DNA of 6,725 bases, taken from the NCBI GenBank assembly GCA_024278345.1, contig JAJRTK010000063.1, positions 1 through 6,725 on the forward strand, read 5' to 3'. A program made the translations under genes and the position numbers. The stretch is from a bacterium. Its GTDB lineage: Bacteria; CSSED10-310; JAJRTK01. The notes beneath the pieces were generated by a model that was given only the letters and a program-made list of their open reading frames with translations, had not been told where the DNA came from and ran no database searches. Numbering within the stretch: position 1 is the stretch's first letter; each line of letters opens with the position of its first letter. Positions 1-5,566 of this stretch are shown piece after piece.

Positions 1-87
1 CCTGGAACCCGGCGGAGGCTCTGCCTCCGGACCTCCGCTGGGAGCGCCGCTCCCAGACCCACGCCAGGGAGCCAGCTCCCTGGACCC
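1..87. repeat. Periodic array of GC-rich hairpins, probably continuing left of the window
   Basis: Three consecutive inverted repeats sit about 26 bp apart: 13-29 (7-bp arms, loop TCT), 38-56 (9-bp arms CTGGGAGCG/CGCTCCCAG around one base) and 64-83 (9-bp arms CCAGGGAGC/GCTCCCTGG around two bases). Each is followed by a similar linker (GGACCTCCG, AGACCCACG, GGACCCACA). The first ten bases, CCTGGAACCC, resemble the end of the third unit plus its linker, so a further unit probably lies off the left edge. The arms differ in sequence while the fold and linkers are kept, which suggests selection on structure. It lies 3' of the ssb gene (about 100 bp beyond its stop), so it could act as a transcript end or as a dispersed REP-like element. 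No T-run follows it immediately on either strand, so I do not call it an intrinsic terminator. Confidence 0.75.
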
Positions 88-187
88 ACATCTTTGTGCG
101 CTGCGTGCTTTTTTCGGGTGGCCGGTACCATGACCGAGGCCGAGCCCCGCTCCGTCGGAGCCCAGCCGGATCGGCAAACCCCGGGAT

Positions 188-646
188 TCAAGCGGCTTTG
201 ACCGCGGCTTTGGCTTTTCCGCCGCGACGGGGAGCTTTCCTTGCCGGCTTTGACGACTCGGGCTGCACCACCAGGCTCGGGGCCGAACCACCACGAGCCT
301 CCGCCGAAAACTCCCCGTCGTCAGCTTCCGGTCTTTTGGCACGCTCCAAGAAGTCCACGCCACTCACATCGACACTCATCAACGTCCGGGGGTTTTCTCC
401 CATCGTCCGATAGCTGCTGAGACGCCCTCGGATACCAATGAGTCTCCCCTTTCTCAGATAAGGTCCCAGGTTAGCAGCACGCTGGCCAAAGAGCGTGCAT
501 CGAATCCAATCGGGCTCCAGGCCATCTTCCCTCTTCCGAGAGCGAGGGATGGCGATGGAGAACCGCGCCATGGGCTCTCCTCGGCTCGTGGTTCCGGCTT
601 CGGCGTCCTGTCCAATGCGACCGATTCCTACAAAGTTGTTCAACAT
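188..646 (-). CDS. ssb: SSB-family single-stranded DNA-binding protein with a basic, non-canonical C-terminus
   Basis: This encodes 152 residues. Residues 1-105 form a typical bacterial SSB OB-fold: N-terminal MLNNFVGIGRIGQD, then MARFSIAIPR, then DWIRCTLFGQRAANLGPYLRKGRLIGIRGRL, ending in a VDVSGVDFL strand. Such proteins coat single-stranded DNA in replication, repair and recombination. The remaining residues are a low-complexity tail (106-152) ending RRGGKAKAAVKAA. The acidic DDDIPF-like tip that recruits partner proteins in canonical SSBs is absent, so a house-keeping role as the only SSB is doubtful; an accessory paralogue is my inference. The frame is open to 955, but I chose the ATG at 646. 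It has an AGAGGAA ribosome site 7 nt upstream (654-660), the SSB homology starts exactly there, and a promoter candidate lies at 720-736. A short GCTCCG/CGGAGC hairpin lies 3' of the stop at 149-161. Single gene, divergent from ygbA. Confidence 0.9.
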   Translation of the reverse strand: MLNNFVGIGRIGQDAEAGTTSRGEPMARFSIAIPRSRKREDGLEPDWIRCTLFGQRAANLGPYLRKGRLIGIRGRLSSYRTMGENPRTLMSVDVSGVDFLERAKRPEADDGEFSAEARGGSAPSLVVQPESSKPARKAPRRGGKAKAAVKAA

Positions 647-719
647 GATTGTGTTCCTCTTGATTGAGGTGAGCTTCGGTTTCGCGGCCTCTCCGCGTTC
701 CCGAGTTGCCGGTGAATAG

Positions 720-736
720 AGCAGGAGCCATGCCAA
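720..736 (-). promoter_or_regulatory. Candidate sigma54 (-24/-12) promoter for the ssb gene
   Basis: Read on the minus strand the site is TTGGCATGGCTCCTGCT. Set against the known consensus YTGGCACG-N4-TTGCW it differs at two positions (T for C after the -24 block, C for T before TGC). It keeps the invariant GG and GC dinucleotides with exactly 10 bases between them, and the flanking bases (AAAG before, CTA after) also fit the longer consensus. Transcription would begin near 709, giving a leader of about 60 nt with the AGAGGAA ribosome site. Sigma54 promoters need an upstream-bound AAA+ activator; the palindrome at 891-908 is at a workable distance. Inferred from motif match only. Confidence 0.5.
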
Positions 737-890
737 CTTTTCCCAGCCAGGCAAAAAAGTCTCTTTTGCATGAGCCTCGGAGACCGCAAGCTTTGGGGCG
801 GAGGCCCGCTCTGGCGGTGGGTGAAAGGCGAGCAGCGGGAGCGGCCGCGACCGATGAGAGCGGAAATCAACCCAACAAAAAATCATGCTG

Positions 891-908
891 CATAGGTGAT
901 CACCCATG
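891..908. promoter_or_regulatory. 18-bp near-perfect palindrome, possible operator or activator site
   Basis: The core GGTGATCACC (895-904) is a perfect palindrome. CAT and ATG flank it symmetrically at 891-893 and 906-908; only the pair 894/905 is unmatched, so 16 of 18 positions are symmetric. It sits about 190 bp upstream of both the presumed ssb start of transcription (near 709) and the presumed ygbA start (near 1097). That is within the range of sigma54 activator sites. I do not recognise the binding protein. Confidence 0.4.
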
Positions 909-1061
909 GAAAGGGGCCTCTGGGTGGGCAAAACTGTCAACGAACTTGACGCCATTGGAAAGCGCTCTTGTCGGATCGGGCTTCGGGACCCAGTGGAACC
1001 GAGTCGTCGAACGATTGGTCAGGGGTTTTGGAGAAAACTAGACTCCCGAATTCCAAGGGCC

Positions 1062-1090
1062 TTGACAAACCGGACCTTGCAGTCTTAAAT
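1062..1090 (+). promoter_or_regulatory. Sigma70-type promoter for ygbA
   Basis: A perfect TTGACA -35 box (1062-1067) is followed, after exactly 17 bp, by TTAAAT (1085-1090), which matches TATAAT at four of six positions. Transcription would start near 1097. This places the ygbA leader at about 65 nt and rules out the longer start codons upstream in the same frame. AAGATG at 1091-1096 resembles one half of an NsrR box, but no matching second half follows. Confidence 0.6.
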
Positions 1091-1162
1091 AAGATGAAAT
1101 TGGATCCACTTCCTGAGAATTCCAGCGGTTTCAGAGAATCACCTTCACGCCATGGACGGTGC

Positions 1163-1546
1163 ATGATGGCTTCCCATTCACGAGTCGATTCAGAGCGGCA
1201 AACCATCGAGGCAATGATTGCTTTGGCATGCCGTGATTGGCACGGGACGAAAAATGGGCTCTGTGCCGATTGTCAGGAGCTGTTCGATTACTCGTGCTTT
1301 CGGCTGGCCAAATGCCCATACAAGGAGGAAAAGCCGACGTGCGAAAAATGCCCCATCCATTGCTATCGGCCTGATCAGAGGAGATTGATTCGAGAGGTGA
1401 TGCGCTATGCCGGCCCCAGGATCCTGCTGGAGCACCCGATCTTAGCGGTCAAGCACATGATTGCCAGCCGGCGGCCCGTTCCTCCTCCCCGATCGAAACG
1501 CCCAAAGCGGCCAGGGGCGCAAGCCAGCCCAGCATCCGCAAACTGA
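1163..1546 (+). CDS. ygbA: YgbA-family protein (nitrous oxide-stimulated promoter family)
   Basis: This encodes 127 residues, close to the roughly 117 of E. coli YgbA. The whole family core is present: ERQTIEAMIALACRDWHG, then LCADCQELFDYSCFRLAKCP, then KPTCEKCPIHCYRP, then REVMRYAGPRILLEHPILAVKHM. Eight cysteines (23, 34, 37, 45, 51, 60, 63, 67), three of them in CxxC-type pairs or followed by HCYRP, suggest a metal or Fe-S site; that is inference. In enterobacteria ygbA is repressed by NsrR and induced by nitric oxide, and its biochemical role is not settled. The C-terminal 20 or so residues are a basic, Pro-rich extension. ATG 1163 is followed by a second ATG at 1166; a weak GGACGG (1154-1159) fits the second slightly better. 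The frame opens earlier (TTG 968, ATG 1094), but the promoter at 1062-1090 and the family alignment exclude those starts. Transcription may read on into the hydratase 158 bp downstream, because no terminator is seen. Confidence 0.88.
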   Translation: MMASHSRVDSERQTIEAMIALACRDWHGTKNGLCADCQELFDYSCFRLAKCPYKEEKPTCEKCPIHCYRPDQRRLIREVMRYAGPRILLEHPILAVKHMIASRRPVPPPRSKRPKRPGAQASPASAN

Positions 1547-1636
1547 TTTTCCCCTCCCGGAGCCGGTTCCCCTTCCAGACGGCGTGGCCCGGTGATTTGG
1601 CTACGTGCGGCTCCTGGTGAAAGCCGAACGCTGGCG

Positions 1637-1665
1637 TTGCCCTTCCATGGCGACTGTCGTACAGT
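1637..1665 (+). promoter_or_regulatory. Possible promoter with overlapping inverted repeat upstream of the hydratase gene
   Basis: TTGCCC (1637-1642) and TACAGT (1660-1665) are 17 bp apart and each matches the sigma70 consensus at four of six positions. The second box is part of an inverted repeat ACTGT-CGT-ACAGT (1653-1665), where a bound repressor would block RNA polymerase. The coding start follows 39 bp later. The match is modest, and no regulator gene is seen nearby. Confidence 0.3.
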
Positions 1666-1704
1666 TCCTGGACCGATGGAAGCACACCAATCAAGGAGGC
1701 AGGC

Positions 1705-2637
1705 ATGTCTTGGCCGATCCGGCACTTGGTGAGGCAGGGGCCAGTCCTGGGAGCCCTCCTTCGAACGGGGGCTTGCGCCCTTGGCAACAAGCTGTTTCGC
1801 CCCAAAGAGACCGGACTGCCCGCCCCTGTGTTGACGGGCACCGTAGCTCCACGCCCCGCCGATCTTGTGGCTGACTACCTCCGGCACGTTGGGGGAAAGC
1901 CGCAATGGTACGCAGGTGGCCTGCCGCCTCATCTCTTCCCTCAATGGGGTTTTCCACTGCTTTCGCGCACGCTCCGAGGGCTGCCCCACGATCTCACGAA
2001 GGTGCTGAACGCTGGCTGTCGCCTGGAAATATCGGCTCCCCTTCCCATGGGCGAGCCTCTGGAGCTGGAGGCCCGACTCGCTGAAGTCGATGCCACTCTC
2101 CGACGGATCTTGCTGAAGCAGCGCCTGGTCACGGGAACAGCTTCGGCTCCGCGAGCCCTTACGGCAGAGATCACAGCCATCATTCCCCTTGCCCGCCGGG
2201 GGCGCGGCCTGGAAGGAGAGAAGAGCAAGTTGCAGGAAAAACCTAGGATCCCCATGGGGGTACGGGAAATTGATCGGTGGGATCTTCCCGGGGATGCAGG
2301 CCTCACCTTCGCGTTGCTTACCGGAGATTTCAATCCGATCCATTGGATTCCGCCCATGGCGTGGGTCGCCGGTTTTTCGGGTCCGATTCTGCACGGTTTT
2401 TCCTGTGCTGCTCGGGTTATTGAAAGCCTCAACCGGAACCTATGGGGCAGCGATCCGACTCCTCTTTCAGTGTTCGAAGCAAGGTTCCTCAAACCGATTG
2501 TCTTGCCCACCCAAGTGGGTCTATTCATCGATGACGAAGGTGGATTCAGCGTCGGCTCGTCGCCAGGCGCCGAAGCTCTAGTCATCGGCAGCTTCTCCGC
2601 GAAGGAGGCTCCAGTCCATGAGCGACCTACTCCTTGA
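1705..2637 (+). CDS. MaoC/HtdX-like double hot-dog (R)-3-hydroxyacyl thioester dehydratase (hydratase)
   Basis: This encodes 310 residues. The protein should interconvert (R)-3-hydroxyacyl and trans-2-enoyl thioesters (CoA or ACP) in the cytoplasm. The C-terminal half carries the hydratase-2 motif FALLTGDFNPIHW with the catalytic pair Asp208 and His213, followed by GPILHGF (His230-Gly231). The N-terminal half (about 60-165) is a second, non-catalytic hot dog with the family-typical PPHLFPQWGFPLLSRTL, KVLNAGCRLEI and GEPLELEARL. This two-domain layout and length match mycobacterial HtdX-type enzymes rather than short single-domain MaoC proteins. A strong AAGGAGG (1693-1699) lies 5 nt before the ATG. 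The last 20 bases overlap the start of the reductase gene, so the two are translationally coupled and probably act in succession. Whether the pair serves fatty-acid synthesis, breakdown or polyester precursor supply cannot be read from sequence. Confidence 0.88.
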   Translation: MSWPIRHLVRQGPVLGALLRTGACALGNKLFRPKETGLPAPVLTGTVAPRPADLVADYLRHVGGKPQWYAGGLPPHLFPQWGFPLLSRTLRGLPHDLTKVLNAGCRLEISAPLPMGEPLELEARLAEVDATLRRILLKQRLVTGTASAPRALTAEITAIIPLARRGRGLEGEKSKLQEKPRIPMGVREIDRWDLPGDAGLTFALLTGDFNPIHWIPPMAWVAGFSGPILHGFSCAARVIESLNRNLWGSDPTPLSVFEARFLKPIVLPTQVGLFIDDEGGFSVGSSPGAEALVIGSFSAKEAPVHERPTP

Positions 2638-4048
2638 ACTTGGCAAACTCAGCGCCGCCCGCAAAGTCGTGGGGATGTTGGGTCTCCCTCTTCCACTCCC
2701 CCAGGAGCTTGAGCGAGAAACAGGTCCATGGCAAAAACAGCCACTCTATGATCGGCCGGTGGTCGTGGCAGCGGGTCAAGGGGCCCAGTTTGGCCCTGCC
2801 TTGTCGGATGCCCTTGCCTCGGCGGGGGCGCGGGTCTTCTCCACGCTTGCGCCAGACAAAACAGATAGCTACCTCAAAACCGATGAATCCTGGCTTCGGC
2901 TGCCGAGGCCGATTCCGGCACACGCACCTCCAGAGGGGGTTCGCCCCTTTGCCCTTCTCTTCGATGCTTCAGACTTCACGGGGCCAGAGCGGCTTCGGGA
3001 TCTCTACGATTTCTTTCACCCCCTGATCCGCCCCTTACAACCTTGTGGCCGGATCATCGTACTGGGACGGCCGGCATCCTCTTCGAACTCACCTACCGAA
3101 GCAGCCGCGAGCATGGCTCTTGAGGGATTTATCCGATCCGTCGGCCGCGAGATAGGGCGCAAGGGAGCCACAGCCTCCGTGGTGTACGTCGAACCTGGAG
3201 CGGAACGCCGCTTGTCGCCCGTGTTGCGGTTCCTGCTCTCCCGCCGTTCCGCCTATTTCACTGGACAACCCGTGCTTGTAGCGGCAACCGCGGCATCCTG
3301 CGATCCTGTCTTCGTTCGGCCGCTGGAGCGTAAGATCGCCCTGGTGACCGGCGCTGCTCGCGGCATCGGGGCAGCGACGGCGCGAGCGTTGGCCCGCGAA
3401 GGCGCCCACGTCATCTGCCTCGATCTGCCGTCAGAAAGAGAGCTCATCGACAAACTTGCACTGGAAATCGAGGGAAGCGTTCTTCCGTGTGATATTACAC
3501 AGGAGGAGGGGCCCTTGTCGGTGAGTAGATTTATTCAGGAGCGCTTCGAAGGTCTCGATATCGCCGTCCACAACGCCGGGACCACCAGGGATCGGACTTT
3601 GGGTCGGATGAAGCCCAAGGAATGGGAGCTCCCTTTGGCCGTGAATCTGGCGGGGCTGATCCGGCTGAATGAGGCCCTCCTGCCCCTTTTTCAGGACCGG
3701 GCACGGATCATCGCCCTCTCCTCCATCGCCGGCATCGCCGGCAACGTCGGCCAGACCAACTATTCCGCCTCCAAAGCCGGGGTTATCGGCTATGTAAAAG
3801 CCCTGGCCCCGGCACTCTCCAATCGCGGCATCACGCTGAACGCCGTGGCTCCTGGTTTCATAGAAACGCGGCTTACCGCAGCCATCCCCCTGGCCACCAG
3901 GGAAGTGGCCAGACGCCTCTGCAACCTGTCCCAAGGGGGGCTTCCCCAAGACGTGGCCGAGATCATCACGTTCCTGGCCAGTCCGGGGGCCAGCGGAATC
4001 ACTGGTCAGGTCCTCCGAGTATGCGGAGGGAGCTTCGTGGGCGCCTGA
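2618..4048 (+). CDS. fabG: FabG4-like high-molecular-weight 3-oxoacyl-thioester reductase (two-domain SDR)
   Basis: This encodes 476 residues, about twice the usual FabG length. Residues 1 to about 235 form an N-terminal domain seen in FabG4-type enzymes (degenerate, flavodoxin-like), without a cofactor motif. Residues 238-476 are a complete short-chain dehydrogenase: TGAARGIG (244-251), HNAG (318-321), Asn343, Ser369 and Tyr382-x3-Lys386 (YSASK), the full catalytic tetrad, then APGFIETRL and the C-terminal ITGQVLRVCGGSFVGA, whose RVCG ending is typical of FabG4. It reduces 3-oxoacyl to (R)-3-hydroxyacyl thioesters. Asp269 at the end of the second Rossmann strand (VICLDL) suggests NADH rather than NADPH. 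AAGGAGG (2602-2608) lies inside the hydratase gene, 9 nt before this ATG. In Mycobacterium tuberculosis fabG4 (Rv0242c) precedes htdX (Rv0241c) with a thiolase nearby; here the order is reversed and no thiolase is visible. Confidence 0.9.
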   Translation: MSDLLLELGKLSAARKVVGMLGLPLPLPQELERETGPWQKQPLYDRPVVVAAGQGAQFGPALSDALASAGARVFSTLAPDKTDSYLKTDESWLRLPRPIPAHAPPEGVRPFALLFDASDFTGPERLRDLYDFFHPLIRPLQPCGRIIVLGRPASSSNSPTEAAASMALEGFIRSVGREIGRKGATASVVYVEPGAERRLSPVLRFLLSRRSAYFTGQPVLVAATAASCDPVFVRPLERKIALVTGAARGIGAATARALAREGAHVICLDLPSERELIDKLALEIEGSVLPCDITQEEGPLSVSRFIQERFEGLDIAVHNAGTTRDRTLGRMKPKEWELPLAVNLAGLIRLNEALLPLFQDRARIIALSSIAGIAGNVGQTNYSASKAGVIGYVKALAPALSNRGITLNAVAPGFIETRLTAAIPLATREVARRLCNLSQGGLPQDVAEIITFLASPGASGITGQVLRVCGGSFVGA

Positions 4049-4240
4049 GATTTGAGGGTTCCAGGCCCCTGCCCCGGGTGAGGAGAAGCGAGTGGCGGCG
4101 GACGGATTGCCGCAGCCGCGAGCGGAACGCAACGAGAAGCAAGAAAGCGGTTTGCTCGAATTGTGGCCTTTGACCCGGAAATCTCATCAAATTCCTGCTG
4201 CGTCAACGCAATCATCGCAGCCAACAGCGTGCTCCCCGGT

Positions 4241-4314
4241 GAGGCGTCCTCAACGTAGTTCCACTACGCCTCCGGCGCCTGCCTGTCGTCGGACTCGCTG
4301 GCTGCGCCCCGACG
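4241..4314. repeat. Structured, repeat-like element between convergent genes
   Basis: GAGGCG (4241-4246) pairs with CGCCTC (4267-4272). Inside it CGTAGT (4254-4259) pairs with ACTACG (4263-4268) around TCC, overlapping the outer arm by two bases. A palindromic GGCGCC follows (4274-4279). Then CGTCGG (4287-4292) pairs with CCGACG (4309-4314) across a 16-nt loop. It lies in the 277-bp gap between the 3' ends of the reductase and radical SAM genes. Two-hairpin elements of this kind are often dispersed REP-like repeats, and it could also end transcription from one or both sides. There is no T-run, so factor-independent termination is not shown. Confidence 0.5.
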
Positions 4315-4325
4315 GCCAAACAAGC

Positions 4326-5270
4326 TCATCCGTTTCGGAAGTTCCTGCTGTAAAAGAGCTCTCCACGATGTTCCACGGGCCGAAGCTCACCCCGTTCCAC
4401 CAATGTTTCCACGACGCTCCAAGATGCCTTGGCCTTGGCCAGGAAATCGGAAACTTCACCGCGGCGCATGGGGTGGACCGCAAGAATCCCCAGAAGATCC
4501 CGTTCCACGTCGCCGGCAAACCCGAACGAAGCGTCTGAAAAACCCACCAGACACTCAACGTTGGGGATTAGCTTTCCGAAGATGTGATAGGCTCGGGTAA
4601 CGGCCTCTTCACTGGCGGGTCTGGCGCTGGCCGCCATGGTTGGTCGGGTCGGCACTGCGATGTACGCCACTTTAGGCGCCAGGCCGGCCACGAAAGCGGC
4701 TGTGATAGCCAGTTTTTCCTCGTTGTCGTTGATCCCGTCCAGAAGCATCGTCTCGGTGATCAACCGCCCCTGGAACTCCTCCGAAAACGCACGAAGCCCC
4801 TCCAACATGCGCTTGAGCGTAACACCTCGACCCGGACGGTTGACCCGCCGCCAAGCCACTTCGTCCACAGTGTCGATCTTCACGGAAACGAGGTCGGCCA
4901 GGGCTAGCTCCCGGCGAACTTCTTCTAGATGGAGCAAGGAGGCGTTGGTGAACACCGCTATGGGAATGCCCAGTGGCTTCAGTCCCAGAATCTCCCTTCC
5001 CAGATGGAGCTCTAAGGTCGGCTCGCCATCGGGGACAAAACTAAGGTGATCGATGGCCTCATCCCGCTTCCGAAGCTCCGATACTCTGTCCGAGACCTCC
5101 CGAACCAGGATCTCCGGCCGATAAAACTCCCTTCGCGAAAGATCCCAATCCAGGGTTGGCCCCACCTGGCAATAGACGCAGCCATAGGAACAAGCCTTGG
5201 GCTGAGGAACATTGTTGACTCCCAAACTTCGGCCCAAACGCCGCGAGGGGATCGGTCCAAACGCAATCAT
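4326..5270 (-). CDS. Radical SAM protein of the COG0731 type with C-terminal winged-helix-like region
   Basis: This encodes 314 residues. The 4Fe-4S/SAM motif is CSYGCVYC (Cys27, Cys31, Cys34, CxxxCxxC), preceded by the family-typical N-terminus IAFGPIPSRRLGRSLGVNN. DGEPTL (81-86), VFTNASLL (106-113), SVKIDTVDE (129-137) and NRPGRG (144-149) follow as the expected strands of the partial TIM barrel. Residues from about 254 to 312 (ERDLLGILAVHPMRRGEVSDFL to GELFYSRNF) look like a winged helix. COG0731 is named after archaeal wyosine synthesis enzymes, but bacteria do not make wyosine, so the substrate here is unknown. An excellent ribosome site, GGAGGT (minus strand, 5277-5282), lies 6 nt before the ATG. 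It is convergent with the reductase gene and divergent from the secreted nuclease-fold gene, and appears monocistronic. Confidence 0.88.
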   Translation of the reverse strand: MIAFGPIPSRRLGRSLGVNNVPQPKACSYGCVYCQVGPTLDWDLSRREFYRPEILVREVSDRVSELRKRDEAIDHLSFVPDGEPTLELHLGREILGLKPLGIPIAVFTNASLLHLEEVRRELALADLVSVKIDTVDEVAWRRVNRPGRGVTLKRMLEGLRAFSEEFQGRLITETMLLDGINDNEEKLAITAAFVAGLAPKVAYIAVPTRPTMAASARPASEEAVTRAYHIFGKLIPNVECLVGFSDASFGFAGDVERDLLGILAVHPMRRGEVSDFLAKAKASWSVVETLVERGELRPVEHRGELFYSRNFRNG

Positions 5271-5376
5271 CCGCTGACCTCCAAAACCGGTTCTCGTCCC
5301 GCGCCTACCGGGCTACTTCGTGGATCATCCGGCAGTGCGGGCAAACGAATCCAGCCACTCCCCGAACCGGATCAGT

Positions 5377-5405
5377 TTGCCAAGAAGCCGGATTCCGTTT
5401 CAAAT
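5377..5405 (+). promoter_or_regulatory. Candidate sigma70 promoter for the secreted EEP-fold gene
   Basis: TTGCCA (5377-5382, five of six consensus bases) and TCAAAT (5400-5405, four of six) are separated by 17 bp. Transcription starting near 5412 would give a leader of about 155 nt containing the 20-bp palindrome at 5467-5486. The choice rests on motif match alone. Confidence 0.35.
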
Positions 5406-5466
5406 GATCCTGGGTGAAGCAAAATCTTCTTGGCGAACGCTTCCTATGGTTGTCTTCCGCTCGCAT

Positions 5467-5486
5467 CGGGCGCGGGCCCGCGCCCG
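5467..5486. repeat. Perfect 20-bp GC palindrome in the leader of the EEP-fold gene
   Basis: The left half CGGGCGCGGG is followed directly by its exact reverse complement CCCGCGCCCG, with no spacer. Every base is G or C. It lies 80 bp upstream of the ATG at 5567, between two divergent genes. It could be a dimeric repressor site, a strong mRNA hairpin, or a cruciform-prone sequence. I do not recognise a cognate regulator. Confidence 0.6.
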
Positions 5487-5566
5487 CTACTCACCTTTCA
5501 TCGCCGGCTGGAAGACTACTTTTCCGGCCAGACGCGCTGTCCGAAGATCCTTCAGGAGACCCGTCA

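Larger units (their letters stand above)
647..1162. other. Divergent intergenic control region between ssb and ygbA
   Basis: This stretch of 516 bases has no convincing gene. Several overlapping open frames cross it on both strands, but none shows a recognisable domain or a ribosome site that would choose a start. What it does hold is the ssb ribosome site, the sigma54-type element at 720-736 (minus), the near-palindrome at 891-908, and the sigma70-type promoter at 1062-1090 (plus). I see nothing recognisable in 740-890 or 910-1060 beyond an A-rich patch at 876-885. Confidence 0.6.

Noticed and set aside
96-120. Intrinsic terminator from the T-run at 110-115
   Set aside because: The hairpins at 13-83 are too far upstream, and the sequence directly before the T-run forms no stable stem.
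647-955. Extension of the ssb frame by 103 codons to a start at 955
   Set aside because: The SSB homology, the AGAGGAA ribosome site and the promoter candidate all point to the ATG at 646; the extra residues look random.
1091-1113. NsrR operator at the ygbA transcript start
   Set aside because: Only the left half (AAGATG plus an A/T stretch) fits; the right half does not match.
968-1162. Longer ygbA reading frame starting at TTG 968 or ATG 1094
   Set aside because: The family core begins just after 1163, neither upstream start has a ribosome site, and a good promoter lies at 1062-1090.
1405-2394. 329-codon minus-strand frame opposite ygbA and the hydratase gene
   Set aside because: It is the mirror of two well supported plus-strand genes and has no domain of its own; such long antisense frames are common at this GC content.
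3431-4132. 233-codon minus-strand frame opposite the reductase gene
   Set aside because: Glycine-rich translation typical of the reverse frame of an SDR gene; no ribosome site or motif.
4006-4224. 72-codon minus-strand frame with AAMIALTQQEFDEI
   Set aside because: No ribosome site, no family recognised, and it runs into low-complexity Pro/Ala sequence and overlaps the end of the reductase gene; kept only as part of the repeat-element observation.
5414-5566. 51-codon N-terminal extension of the EEP-fold protein from GTG 5414
   Set aside because: It would place the signal peptide internally and crosses the 20-bp palindrome; ATG 5567 has a clear AGGAG site.
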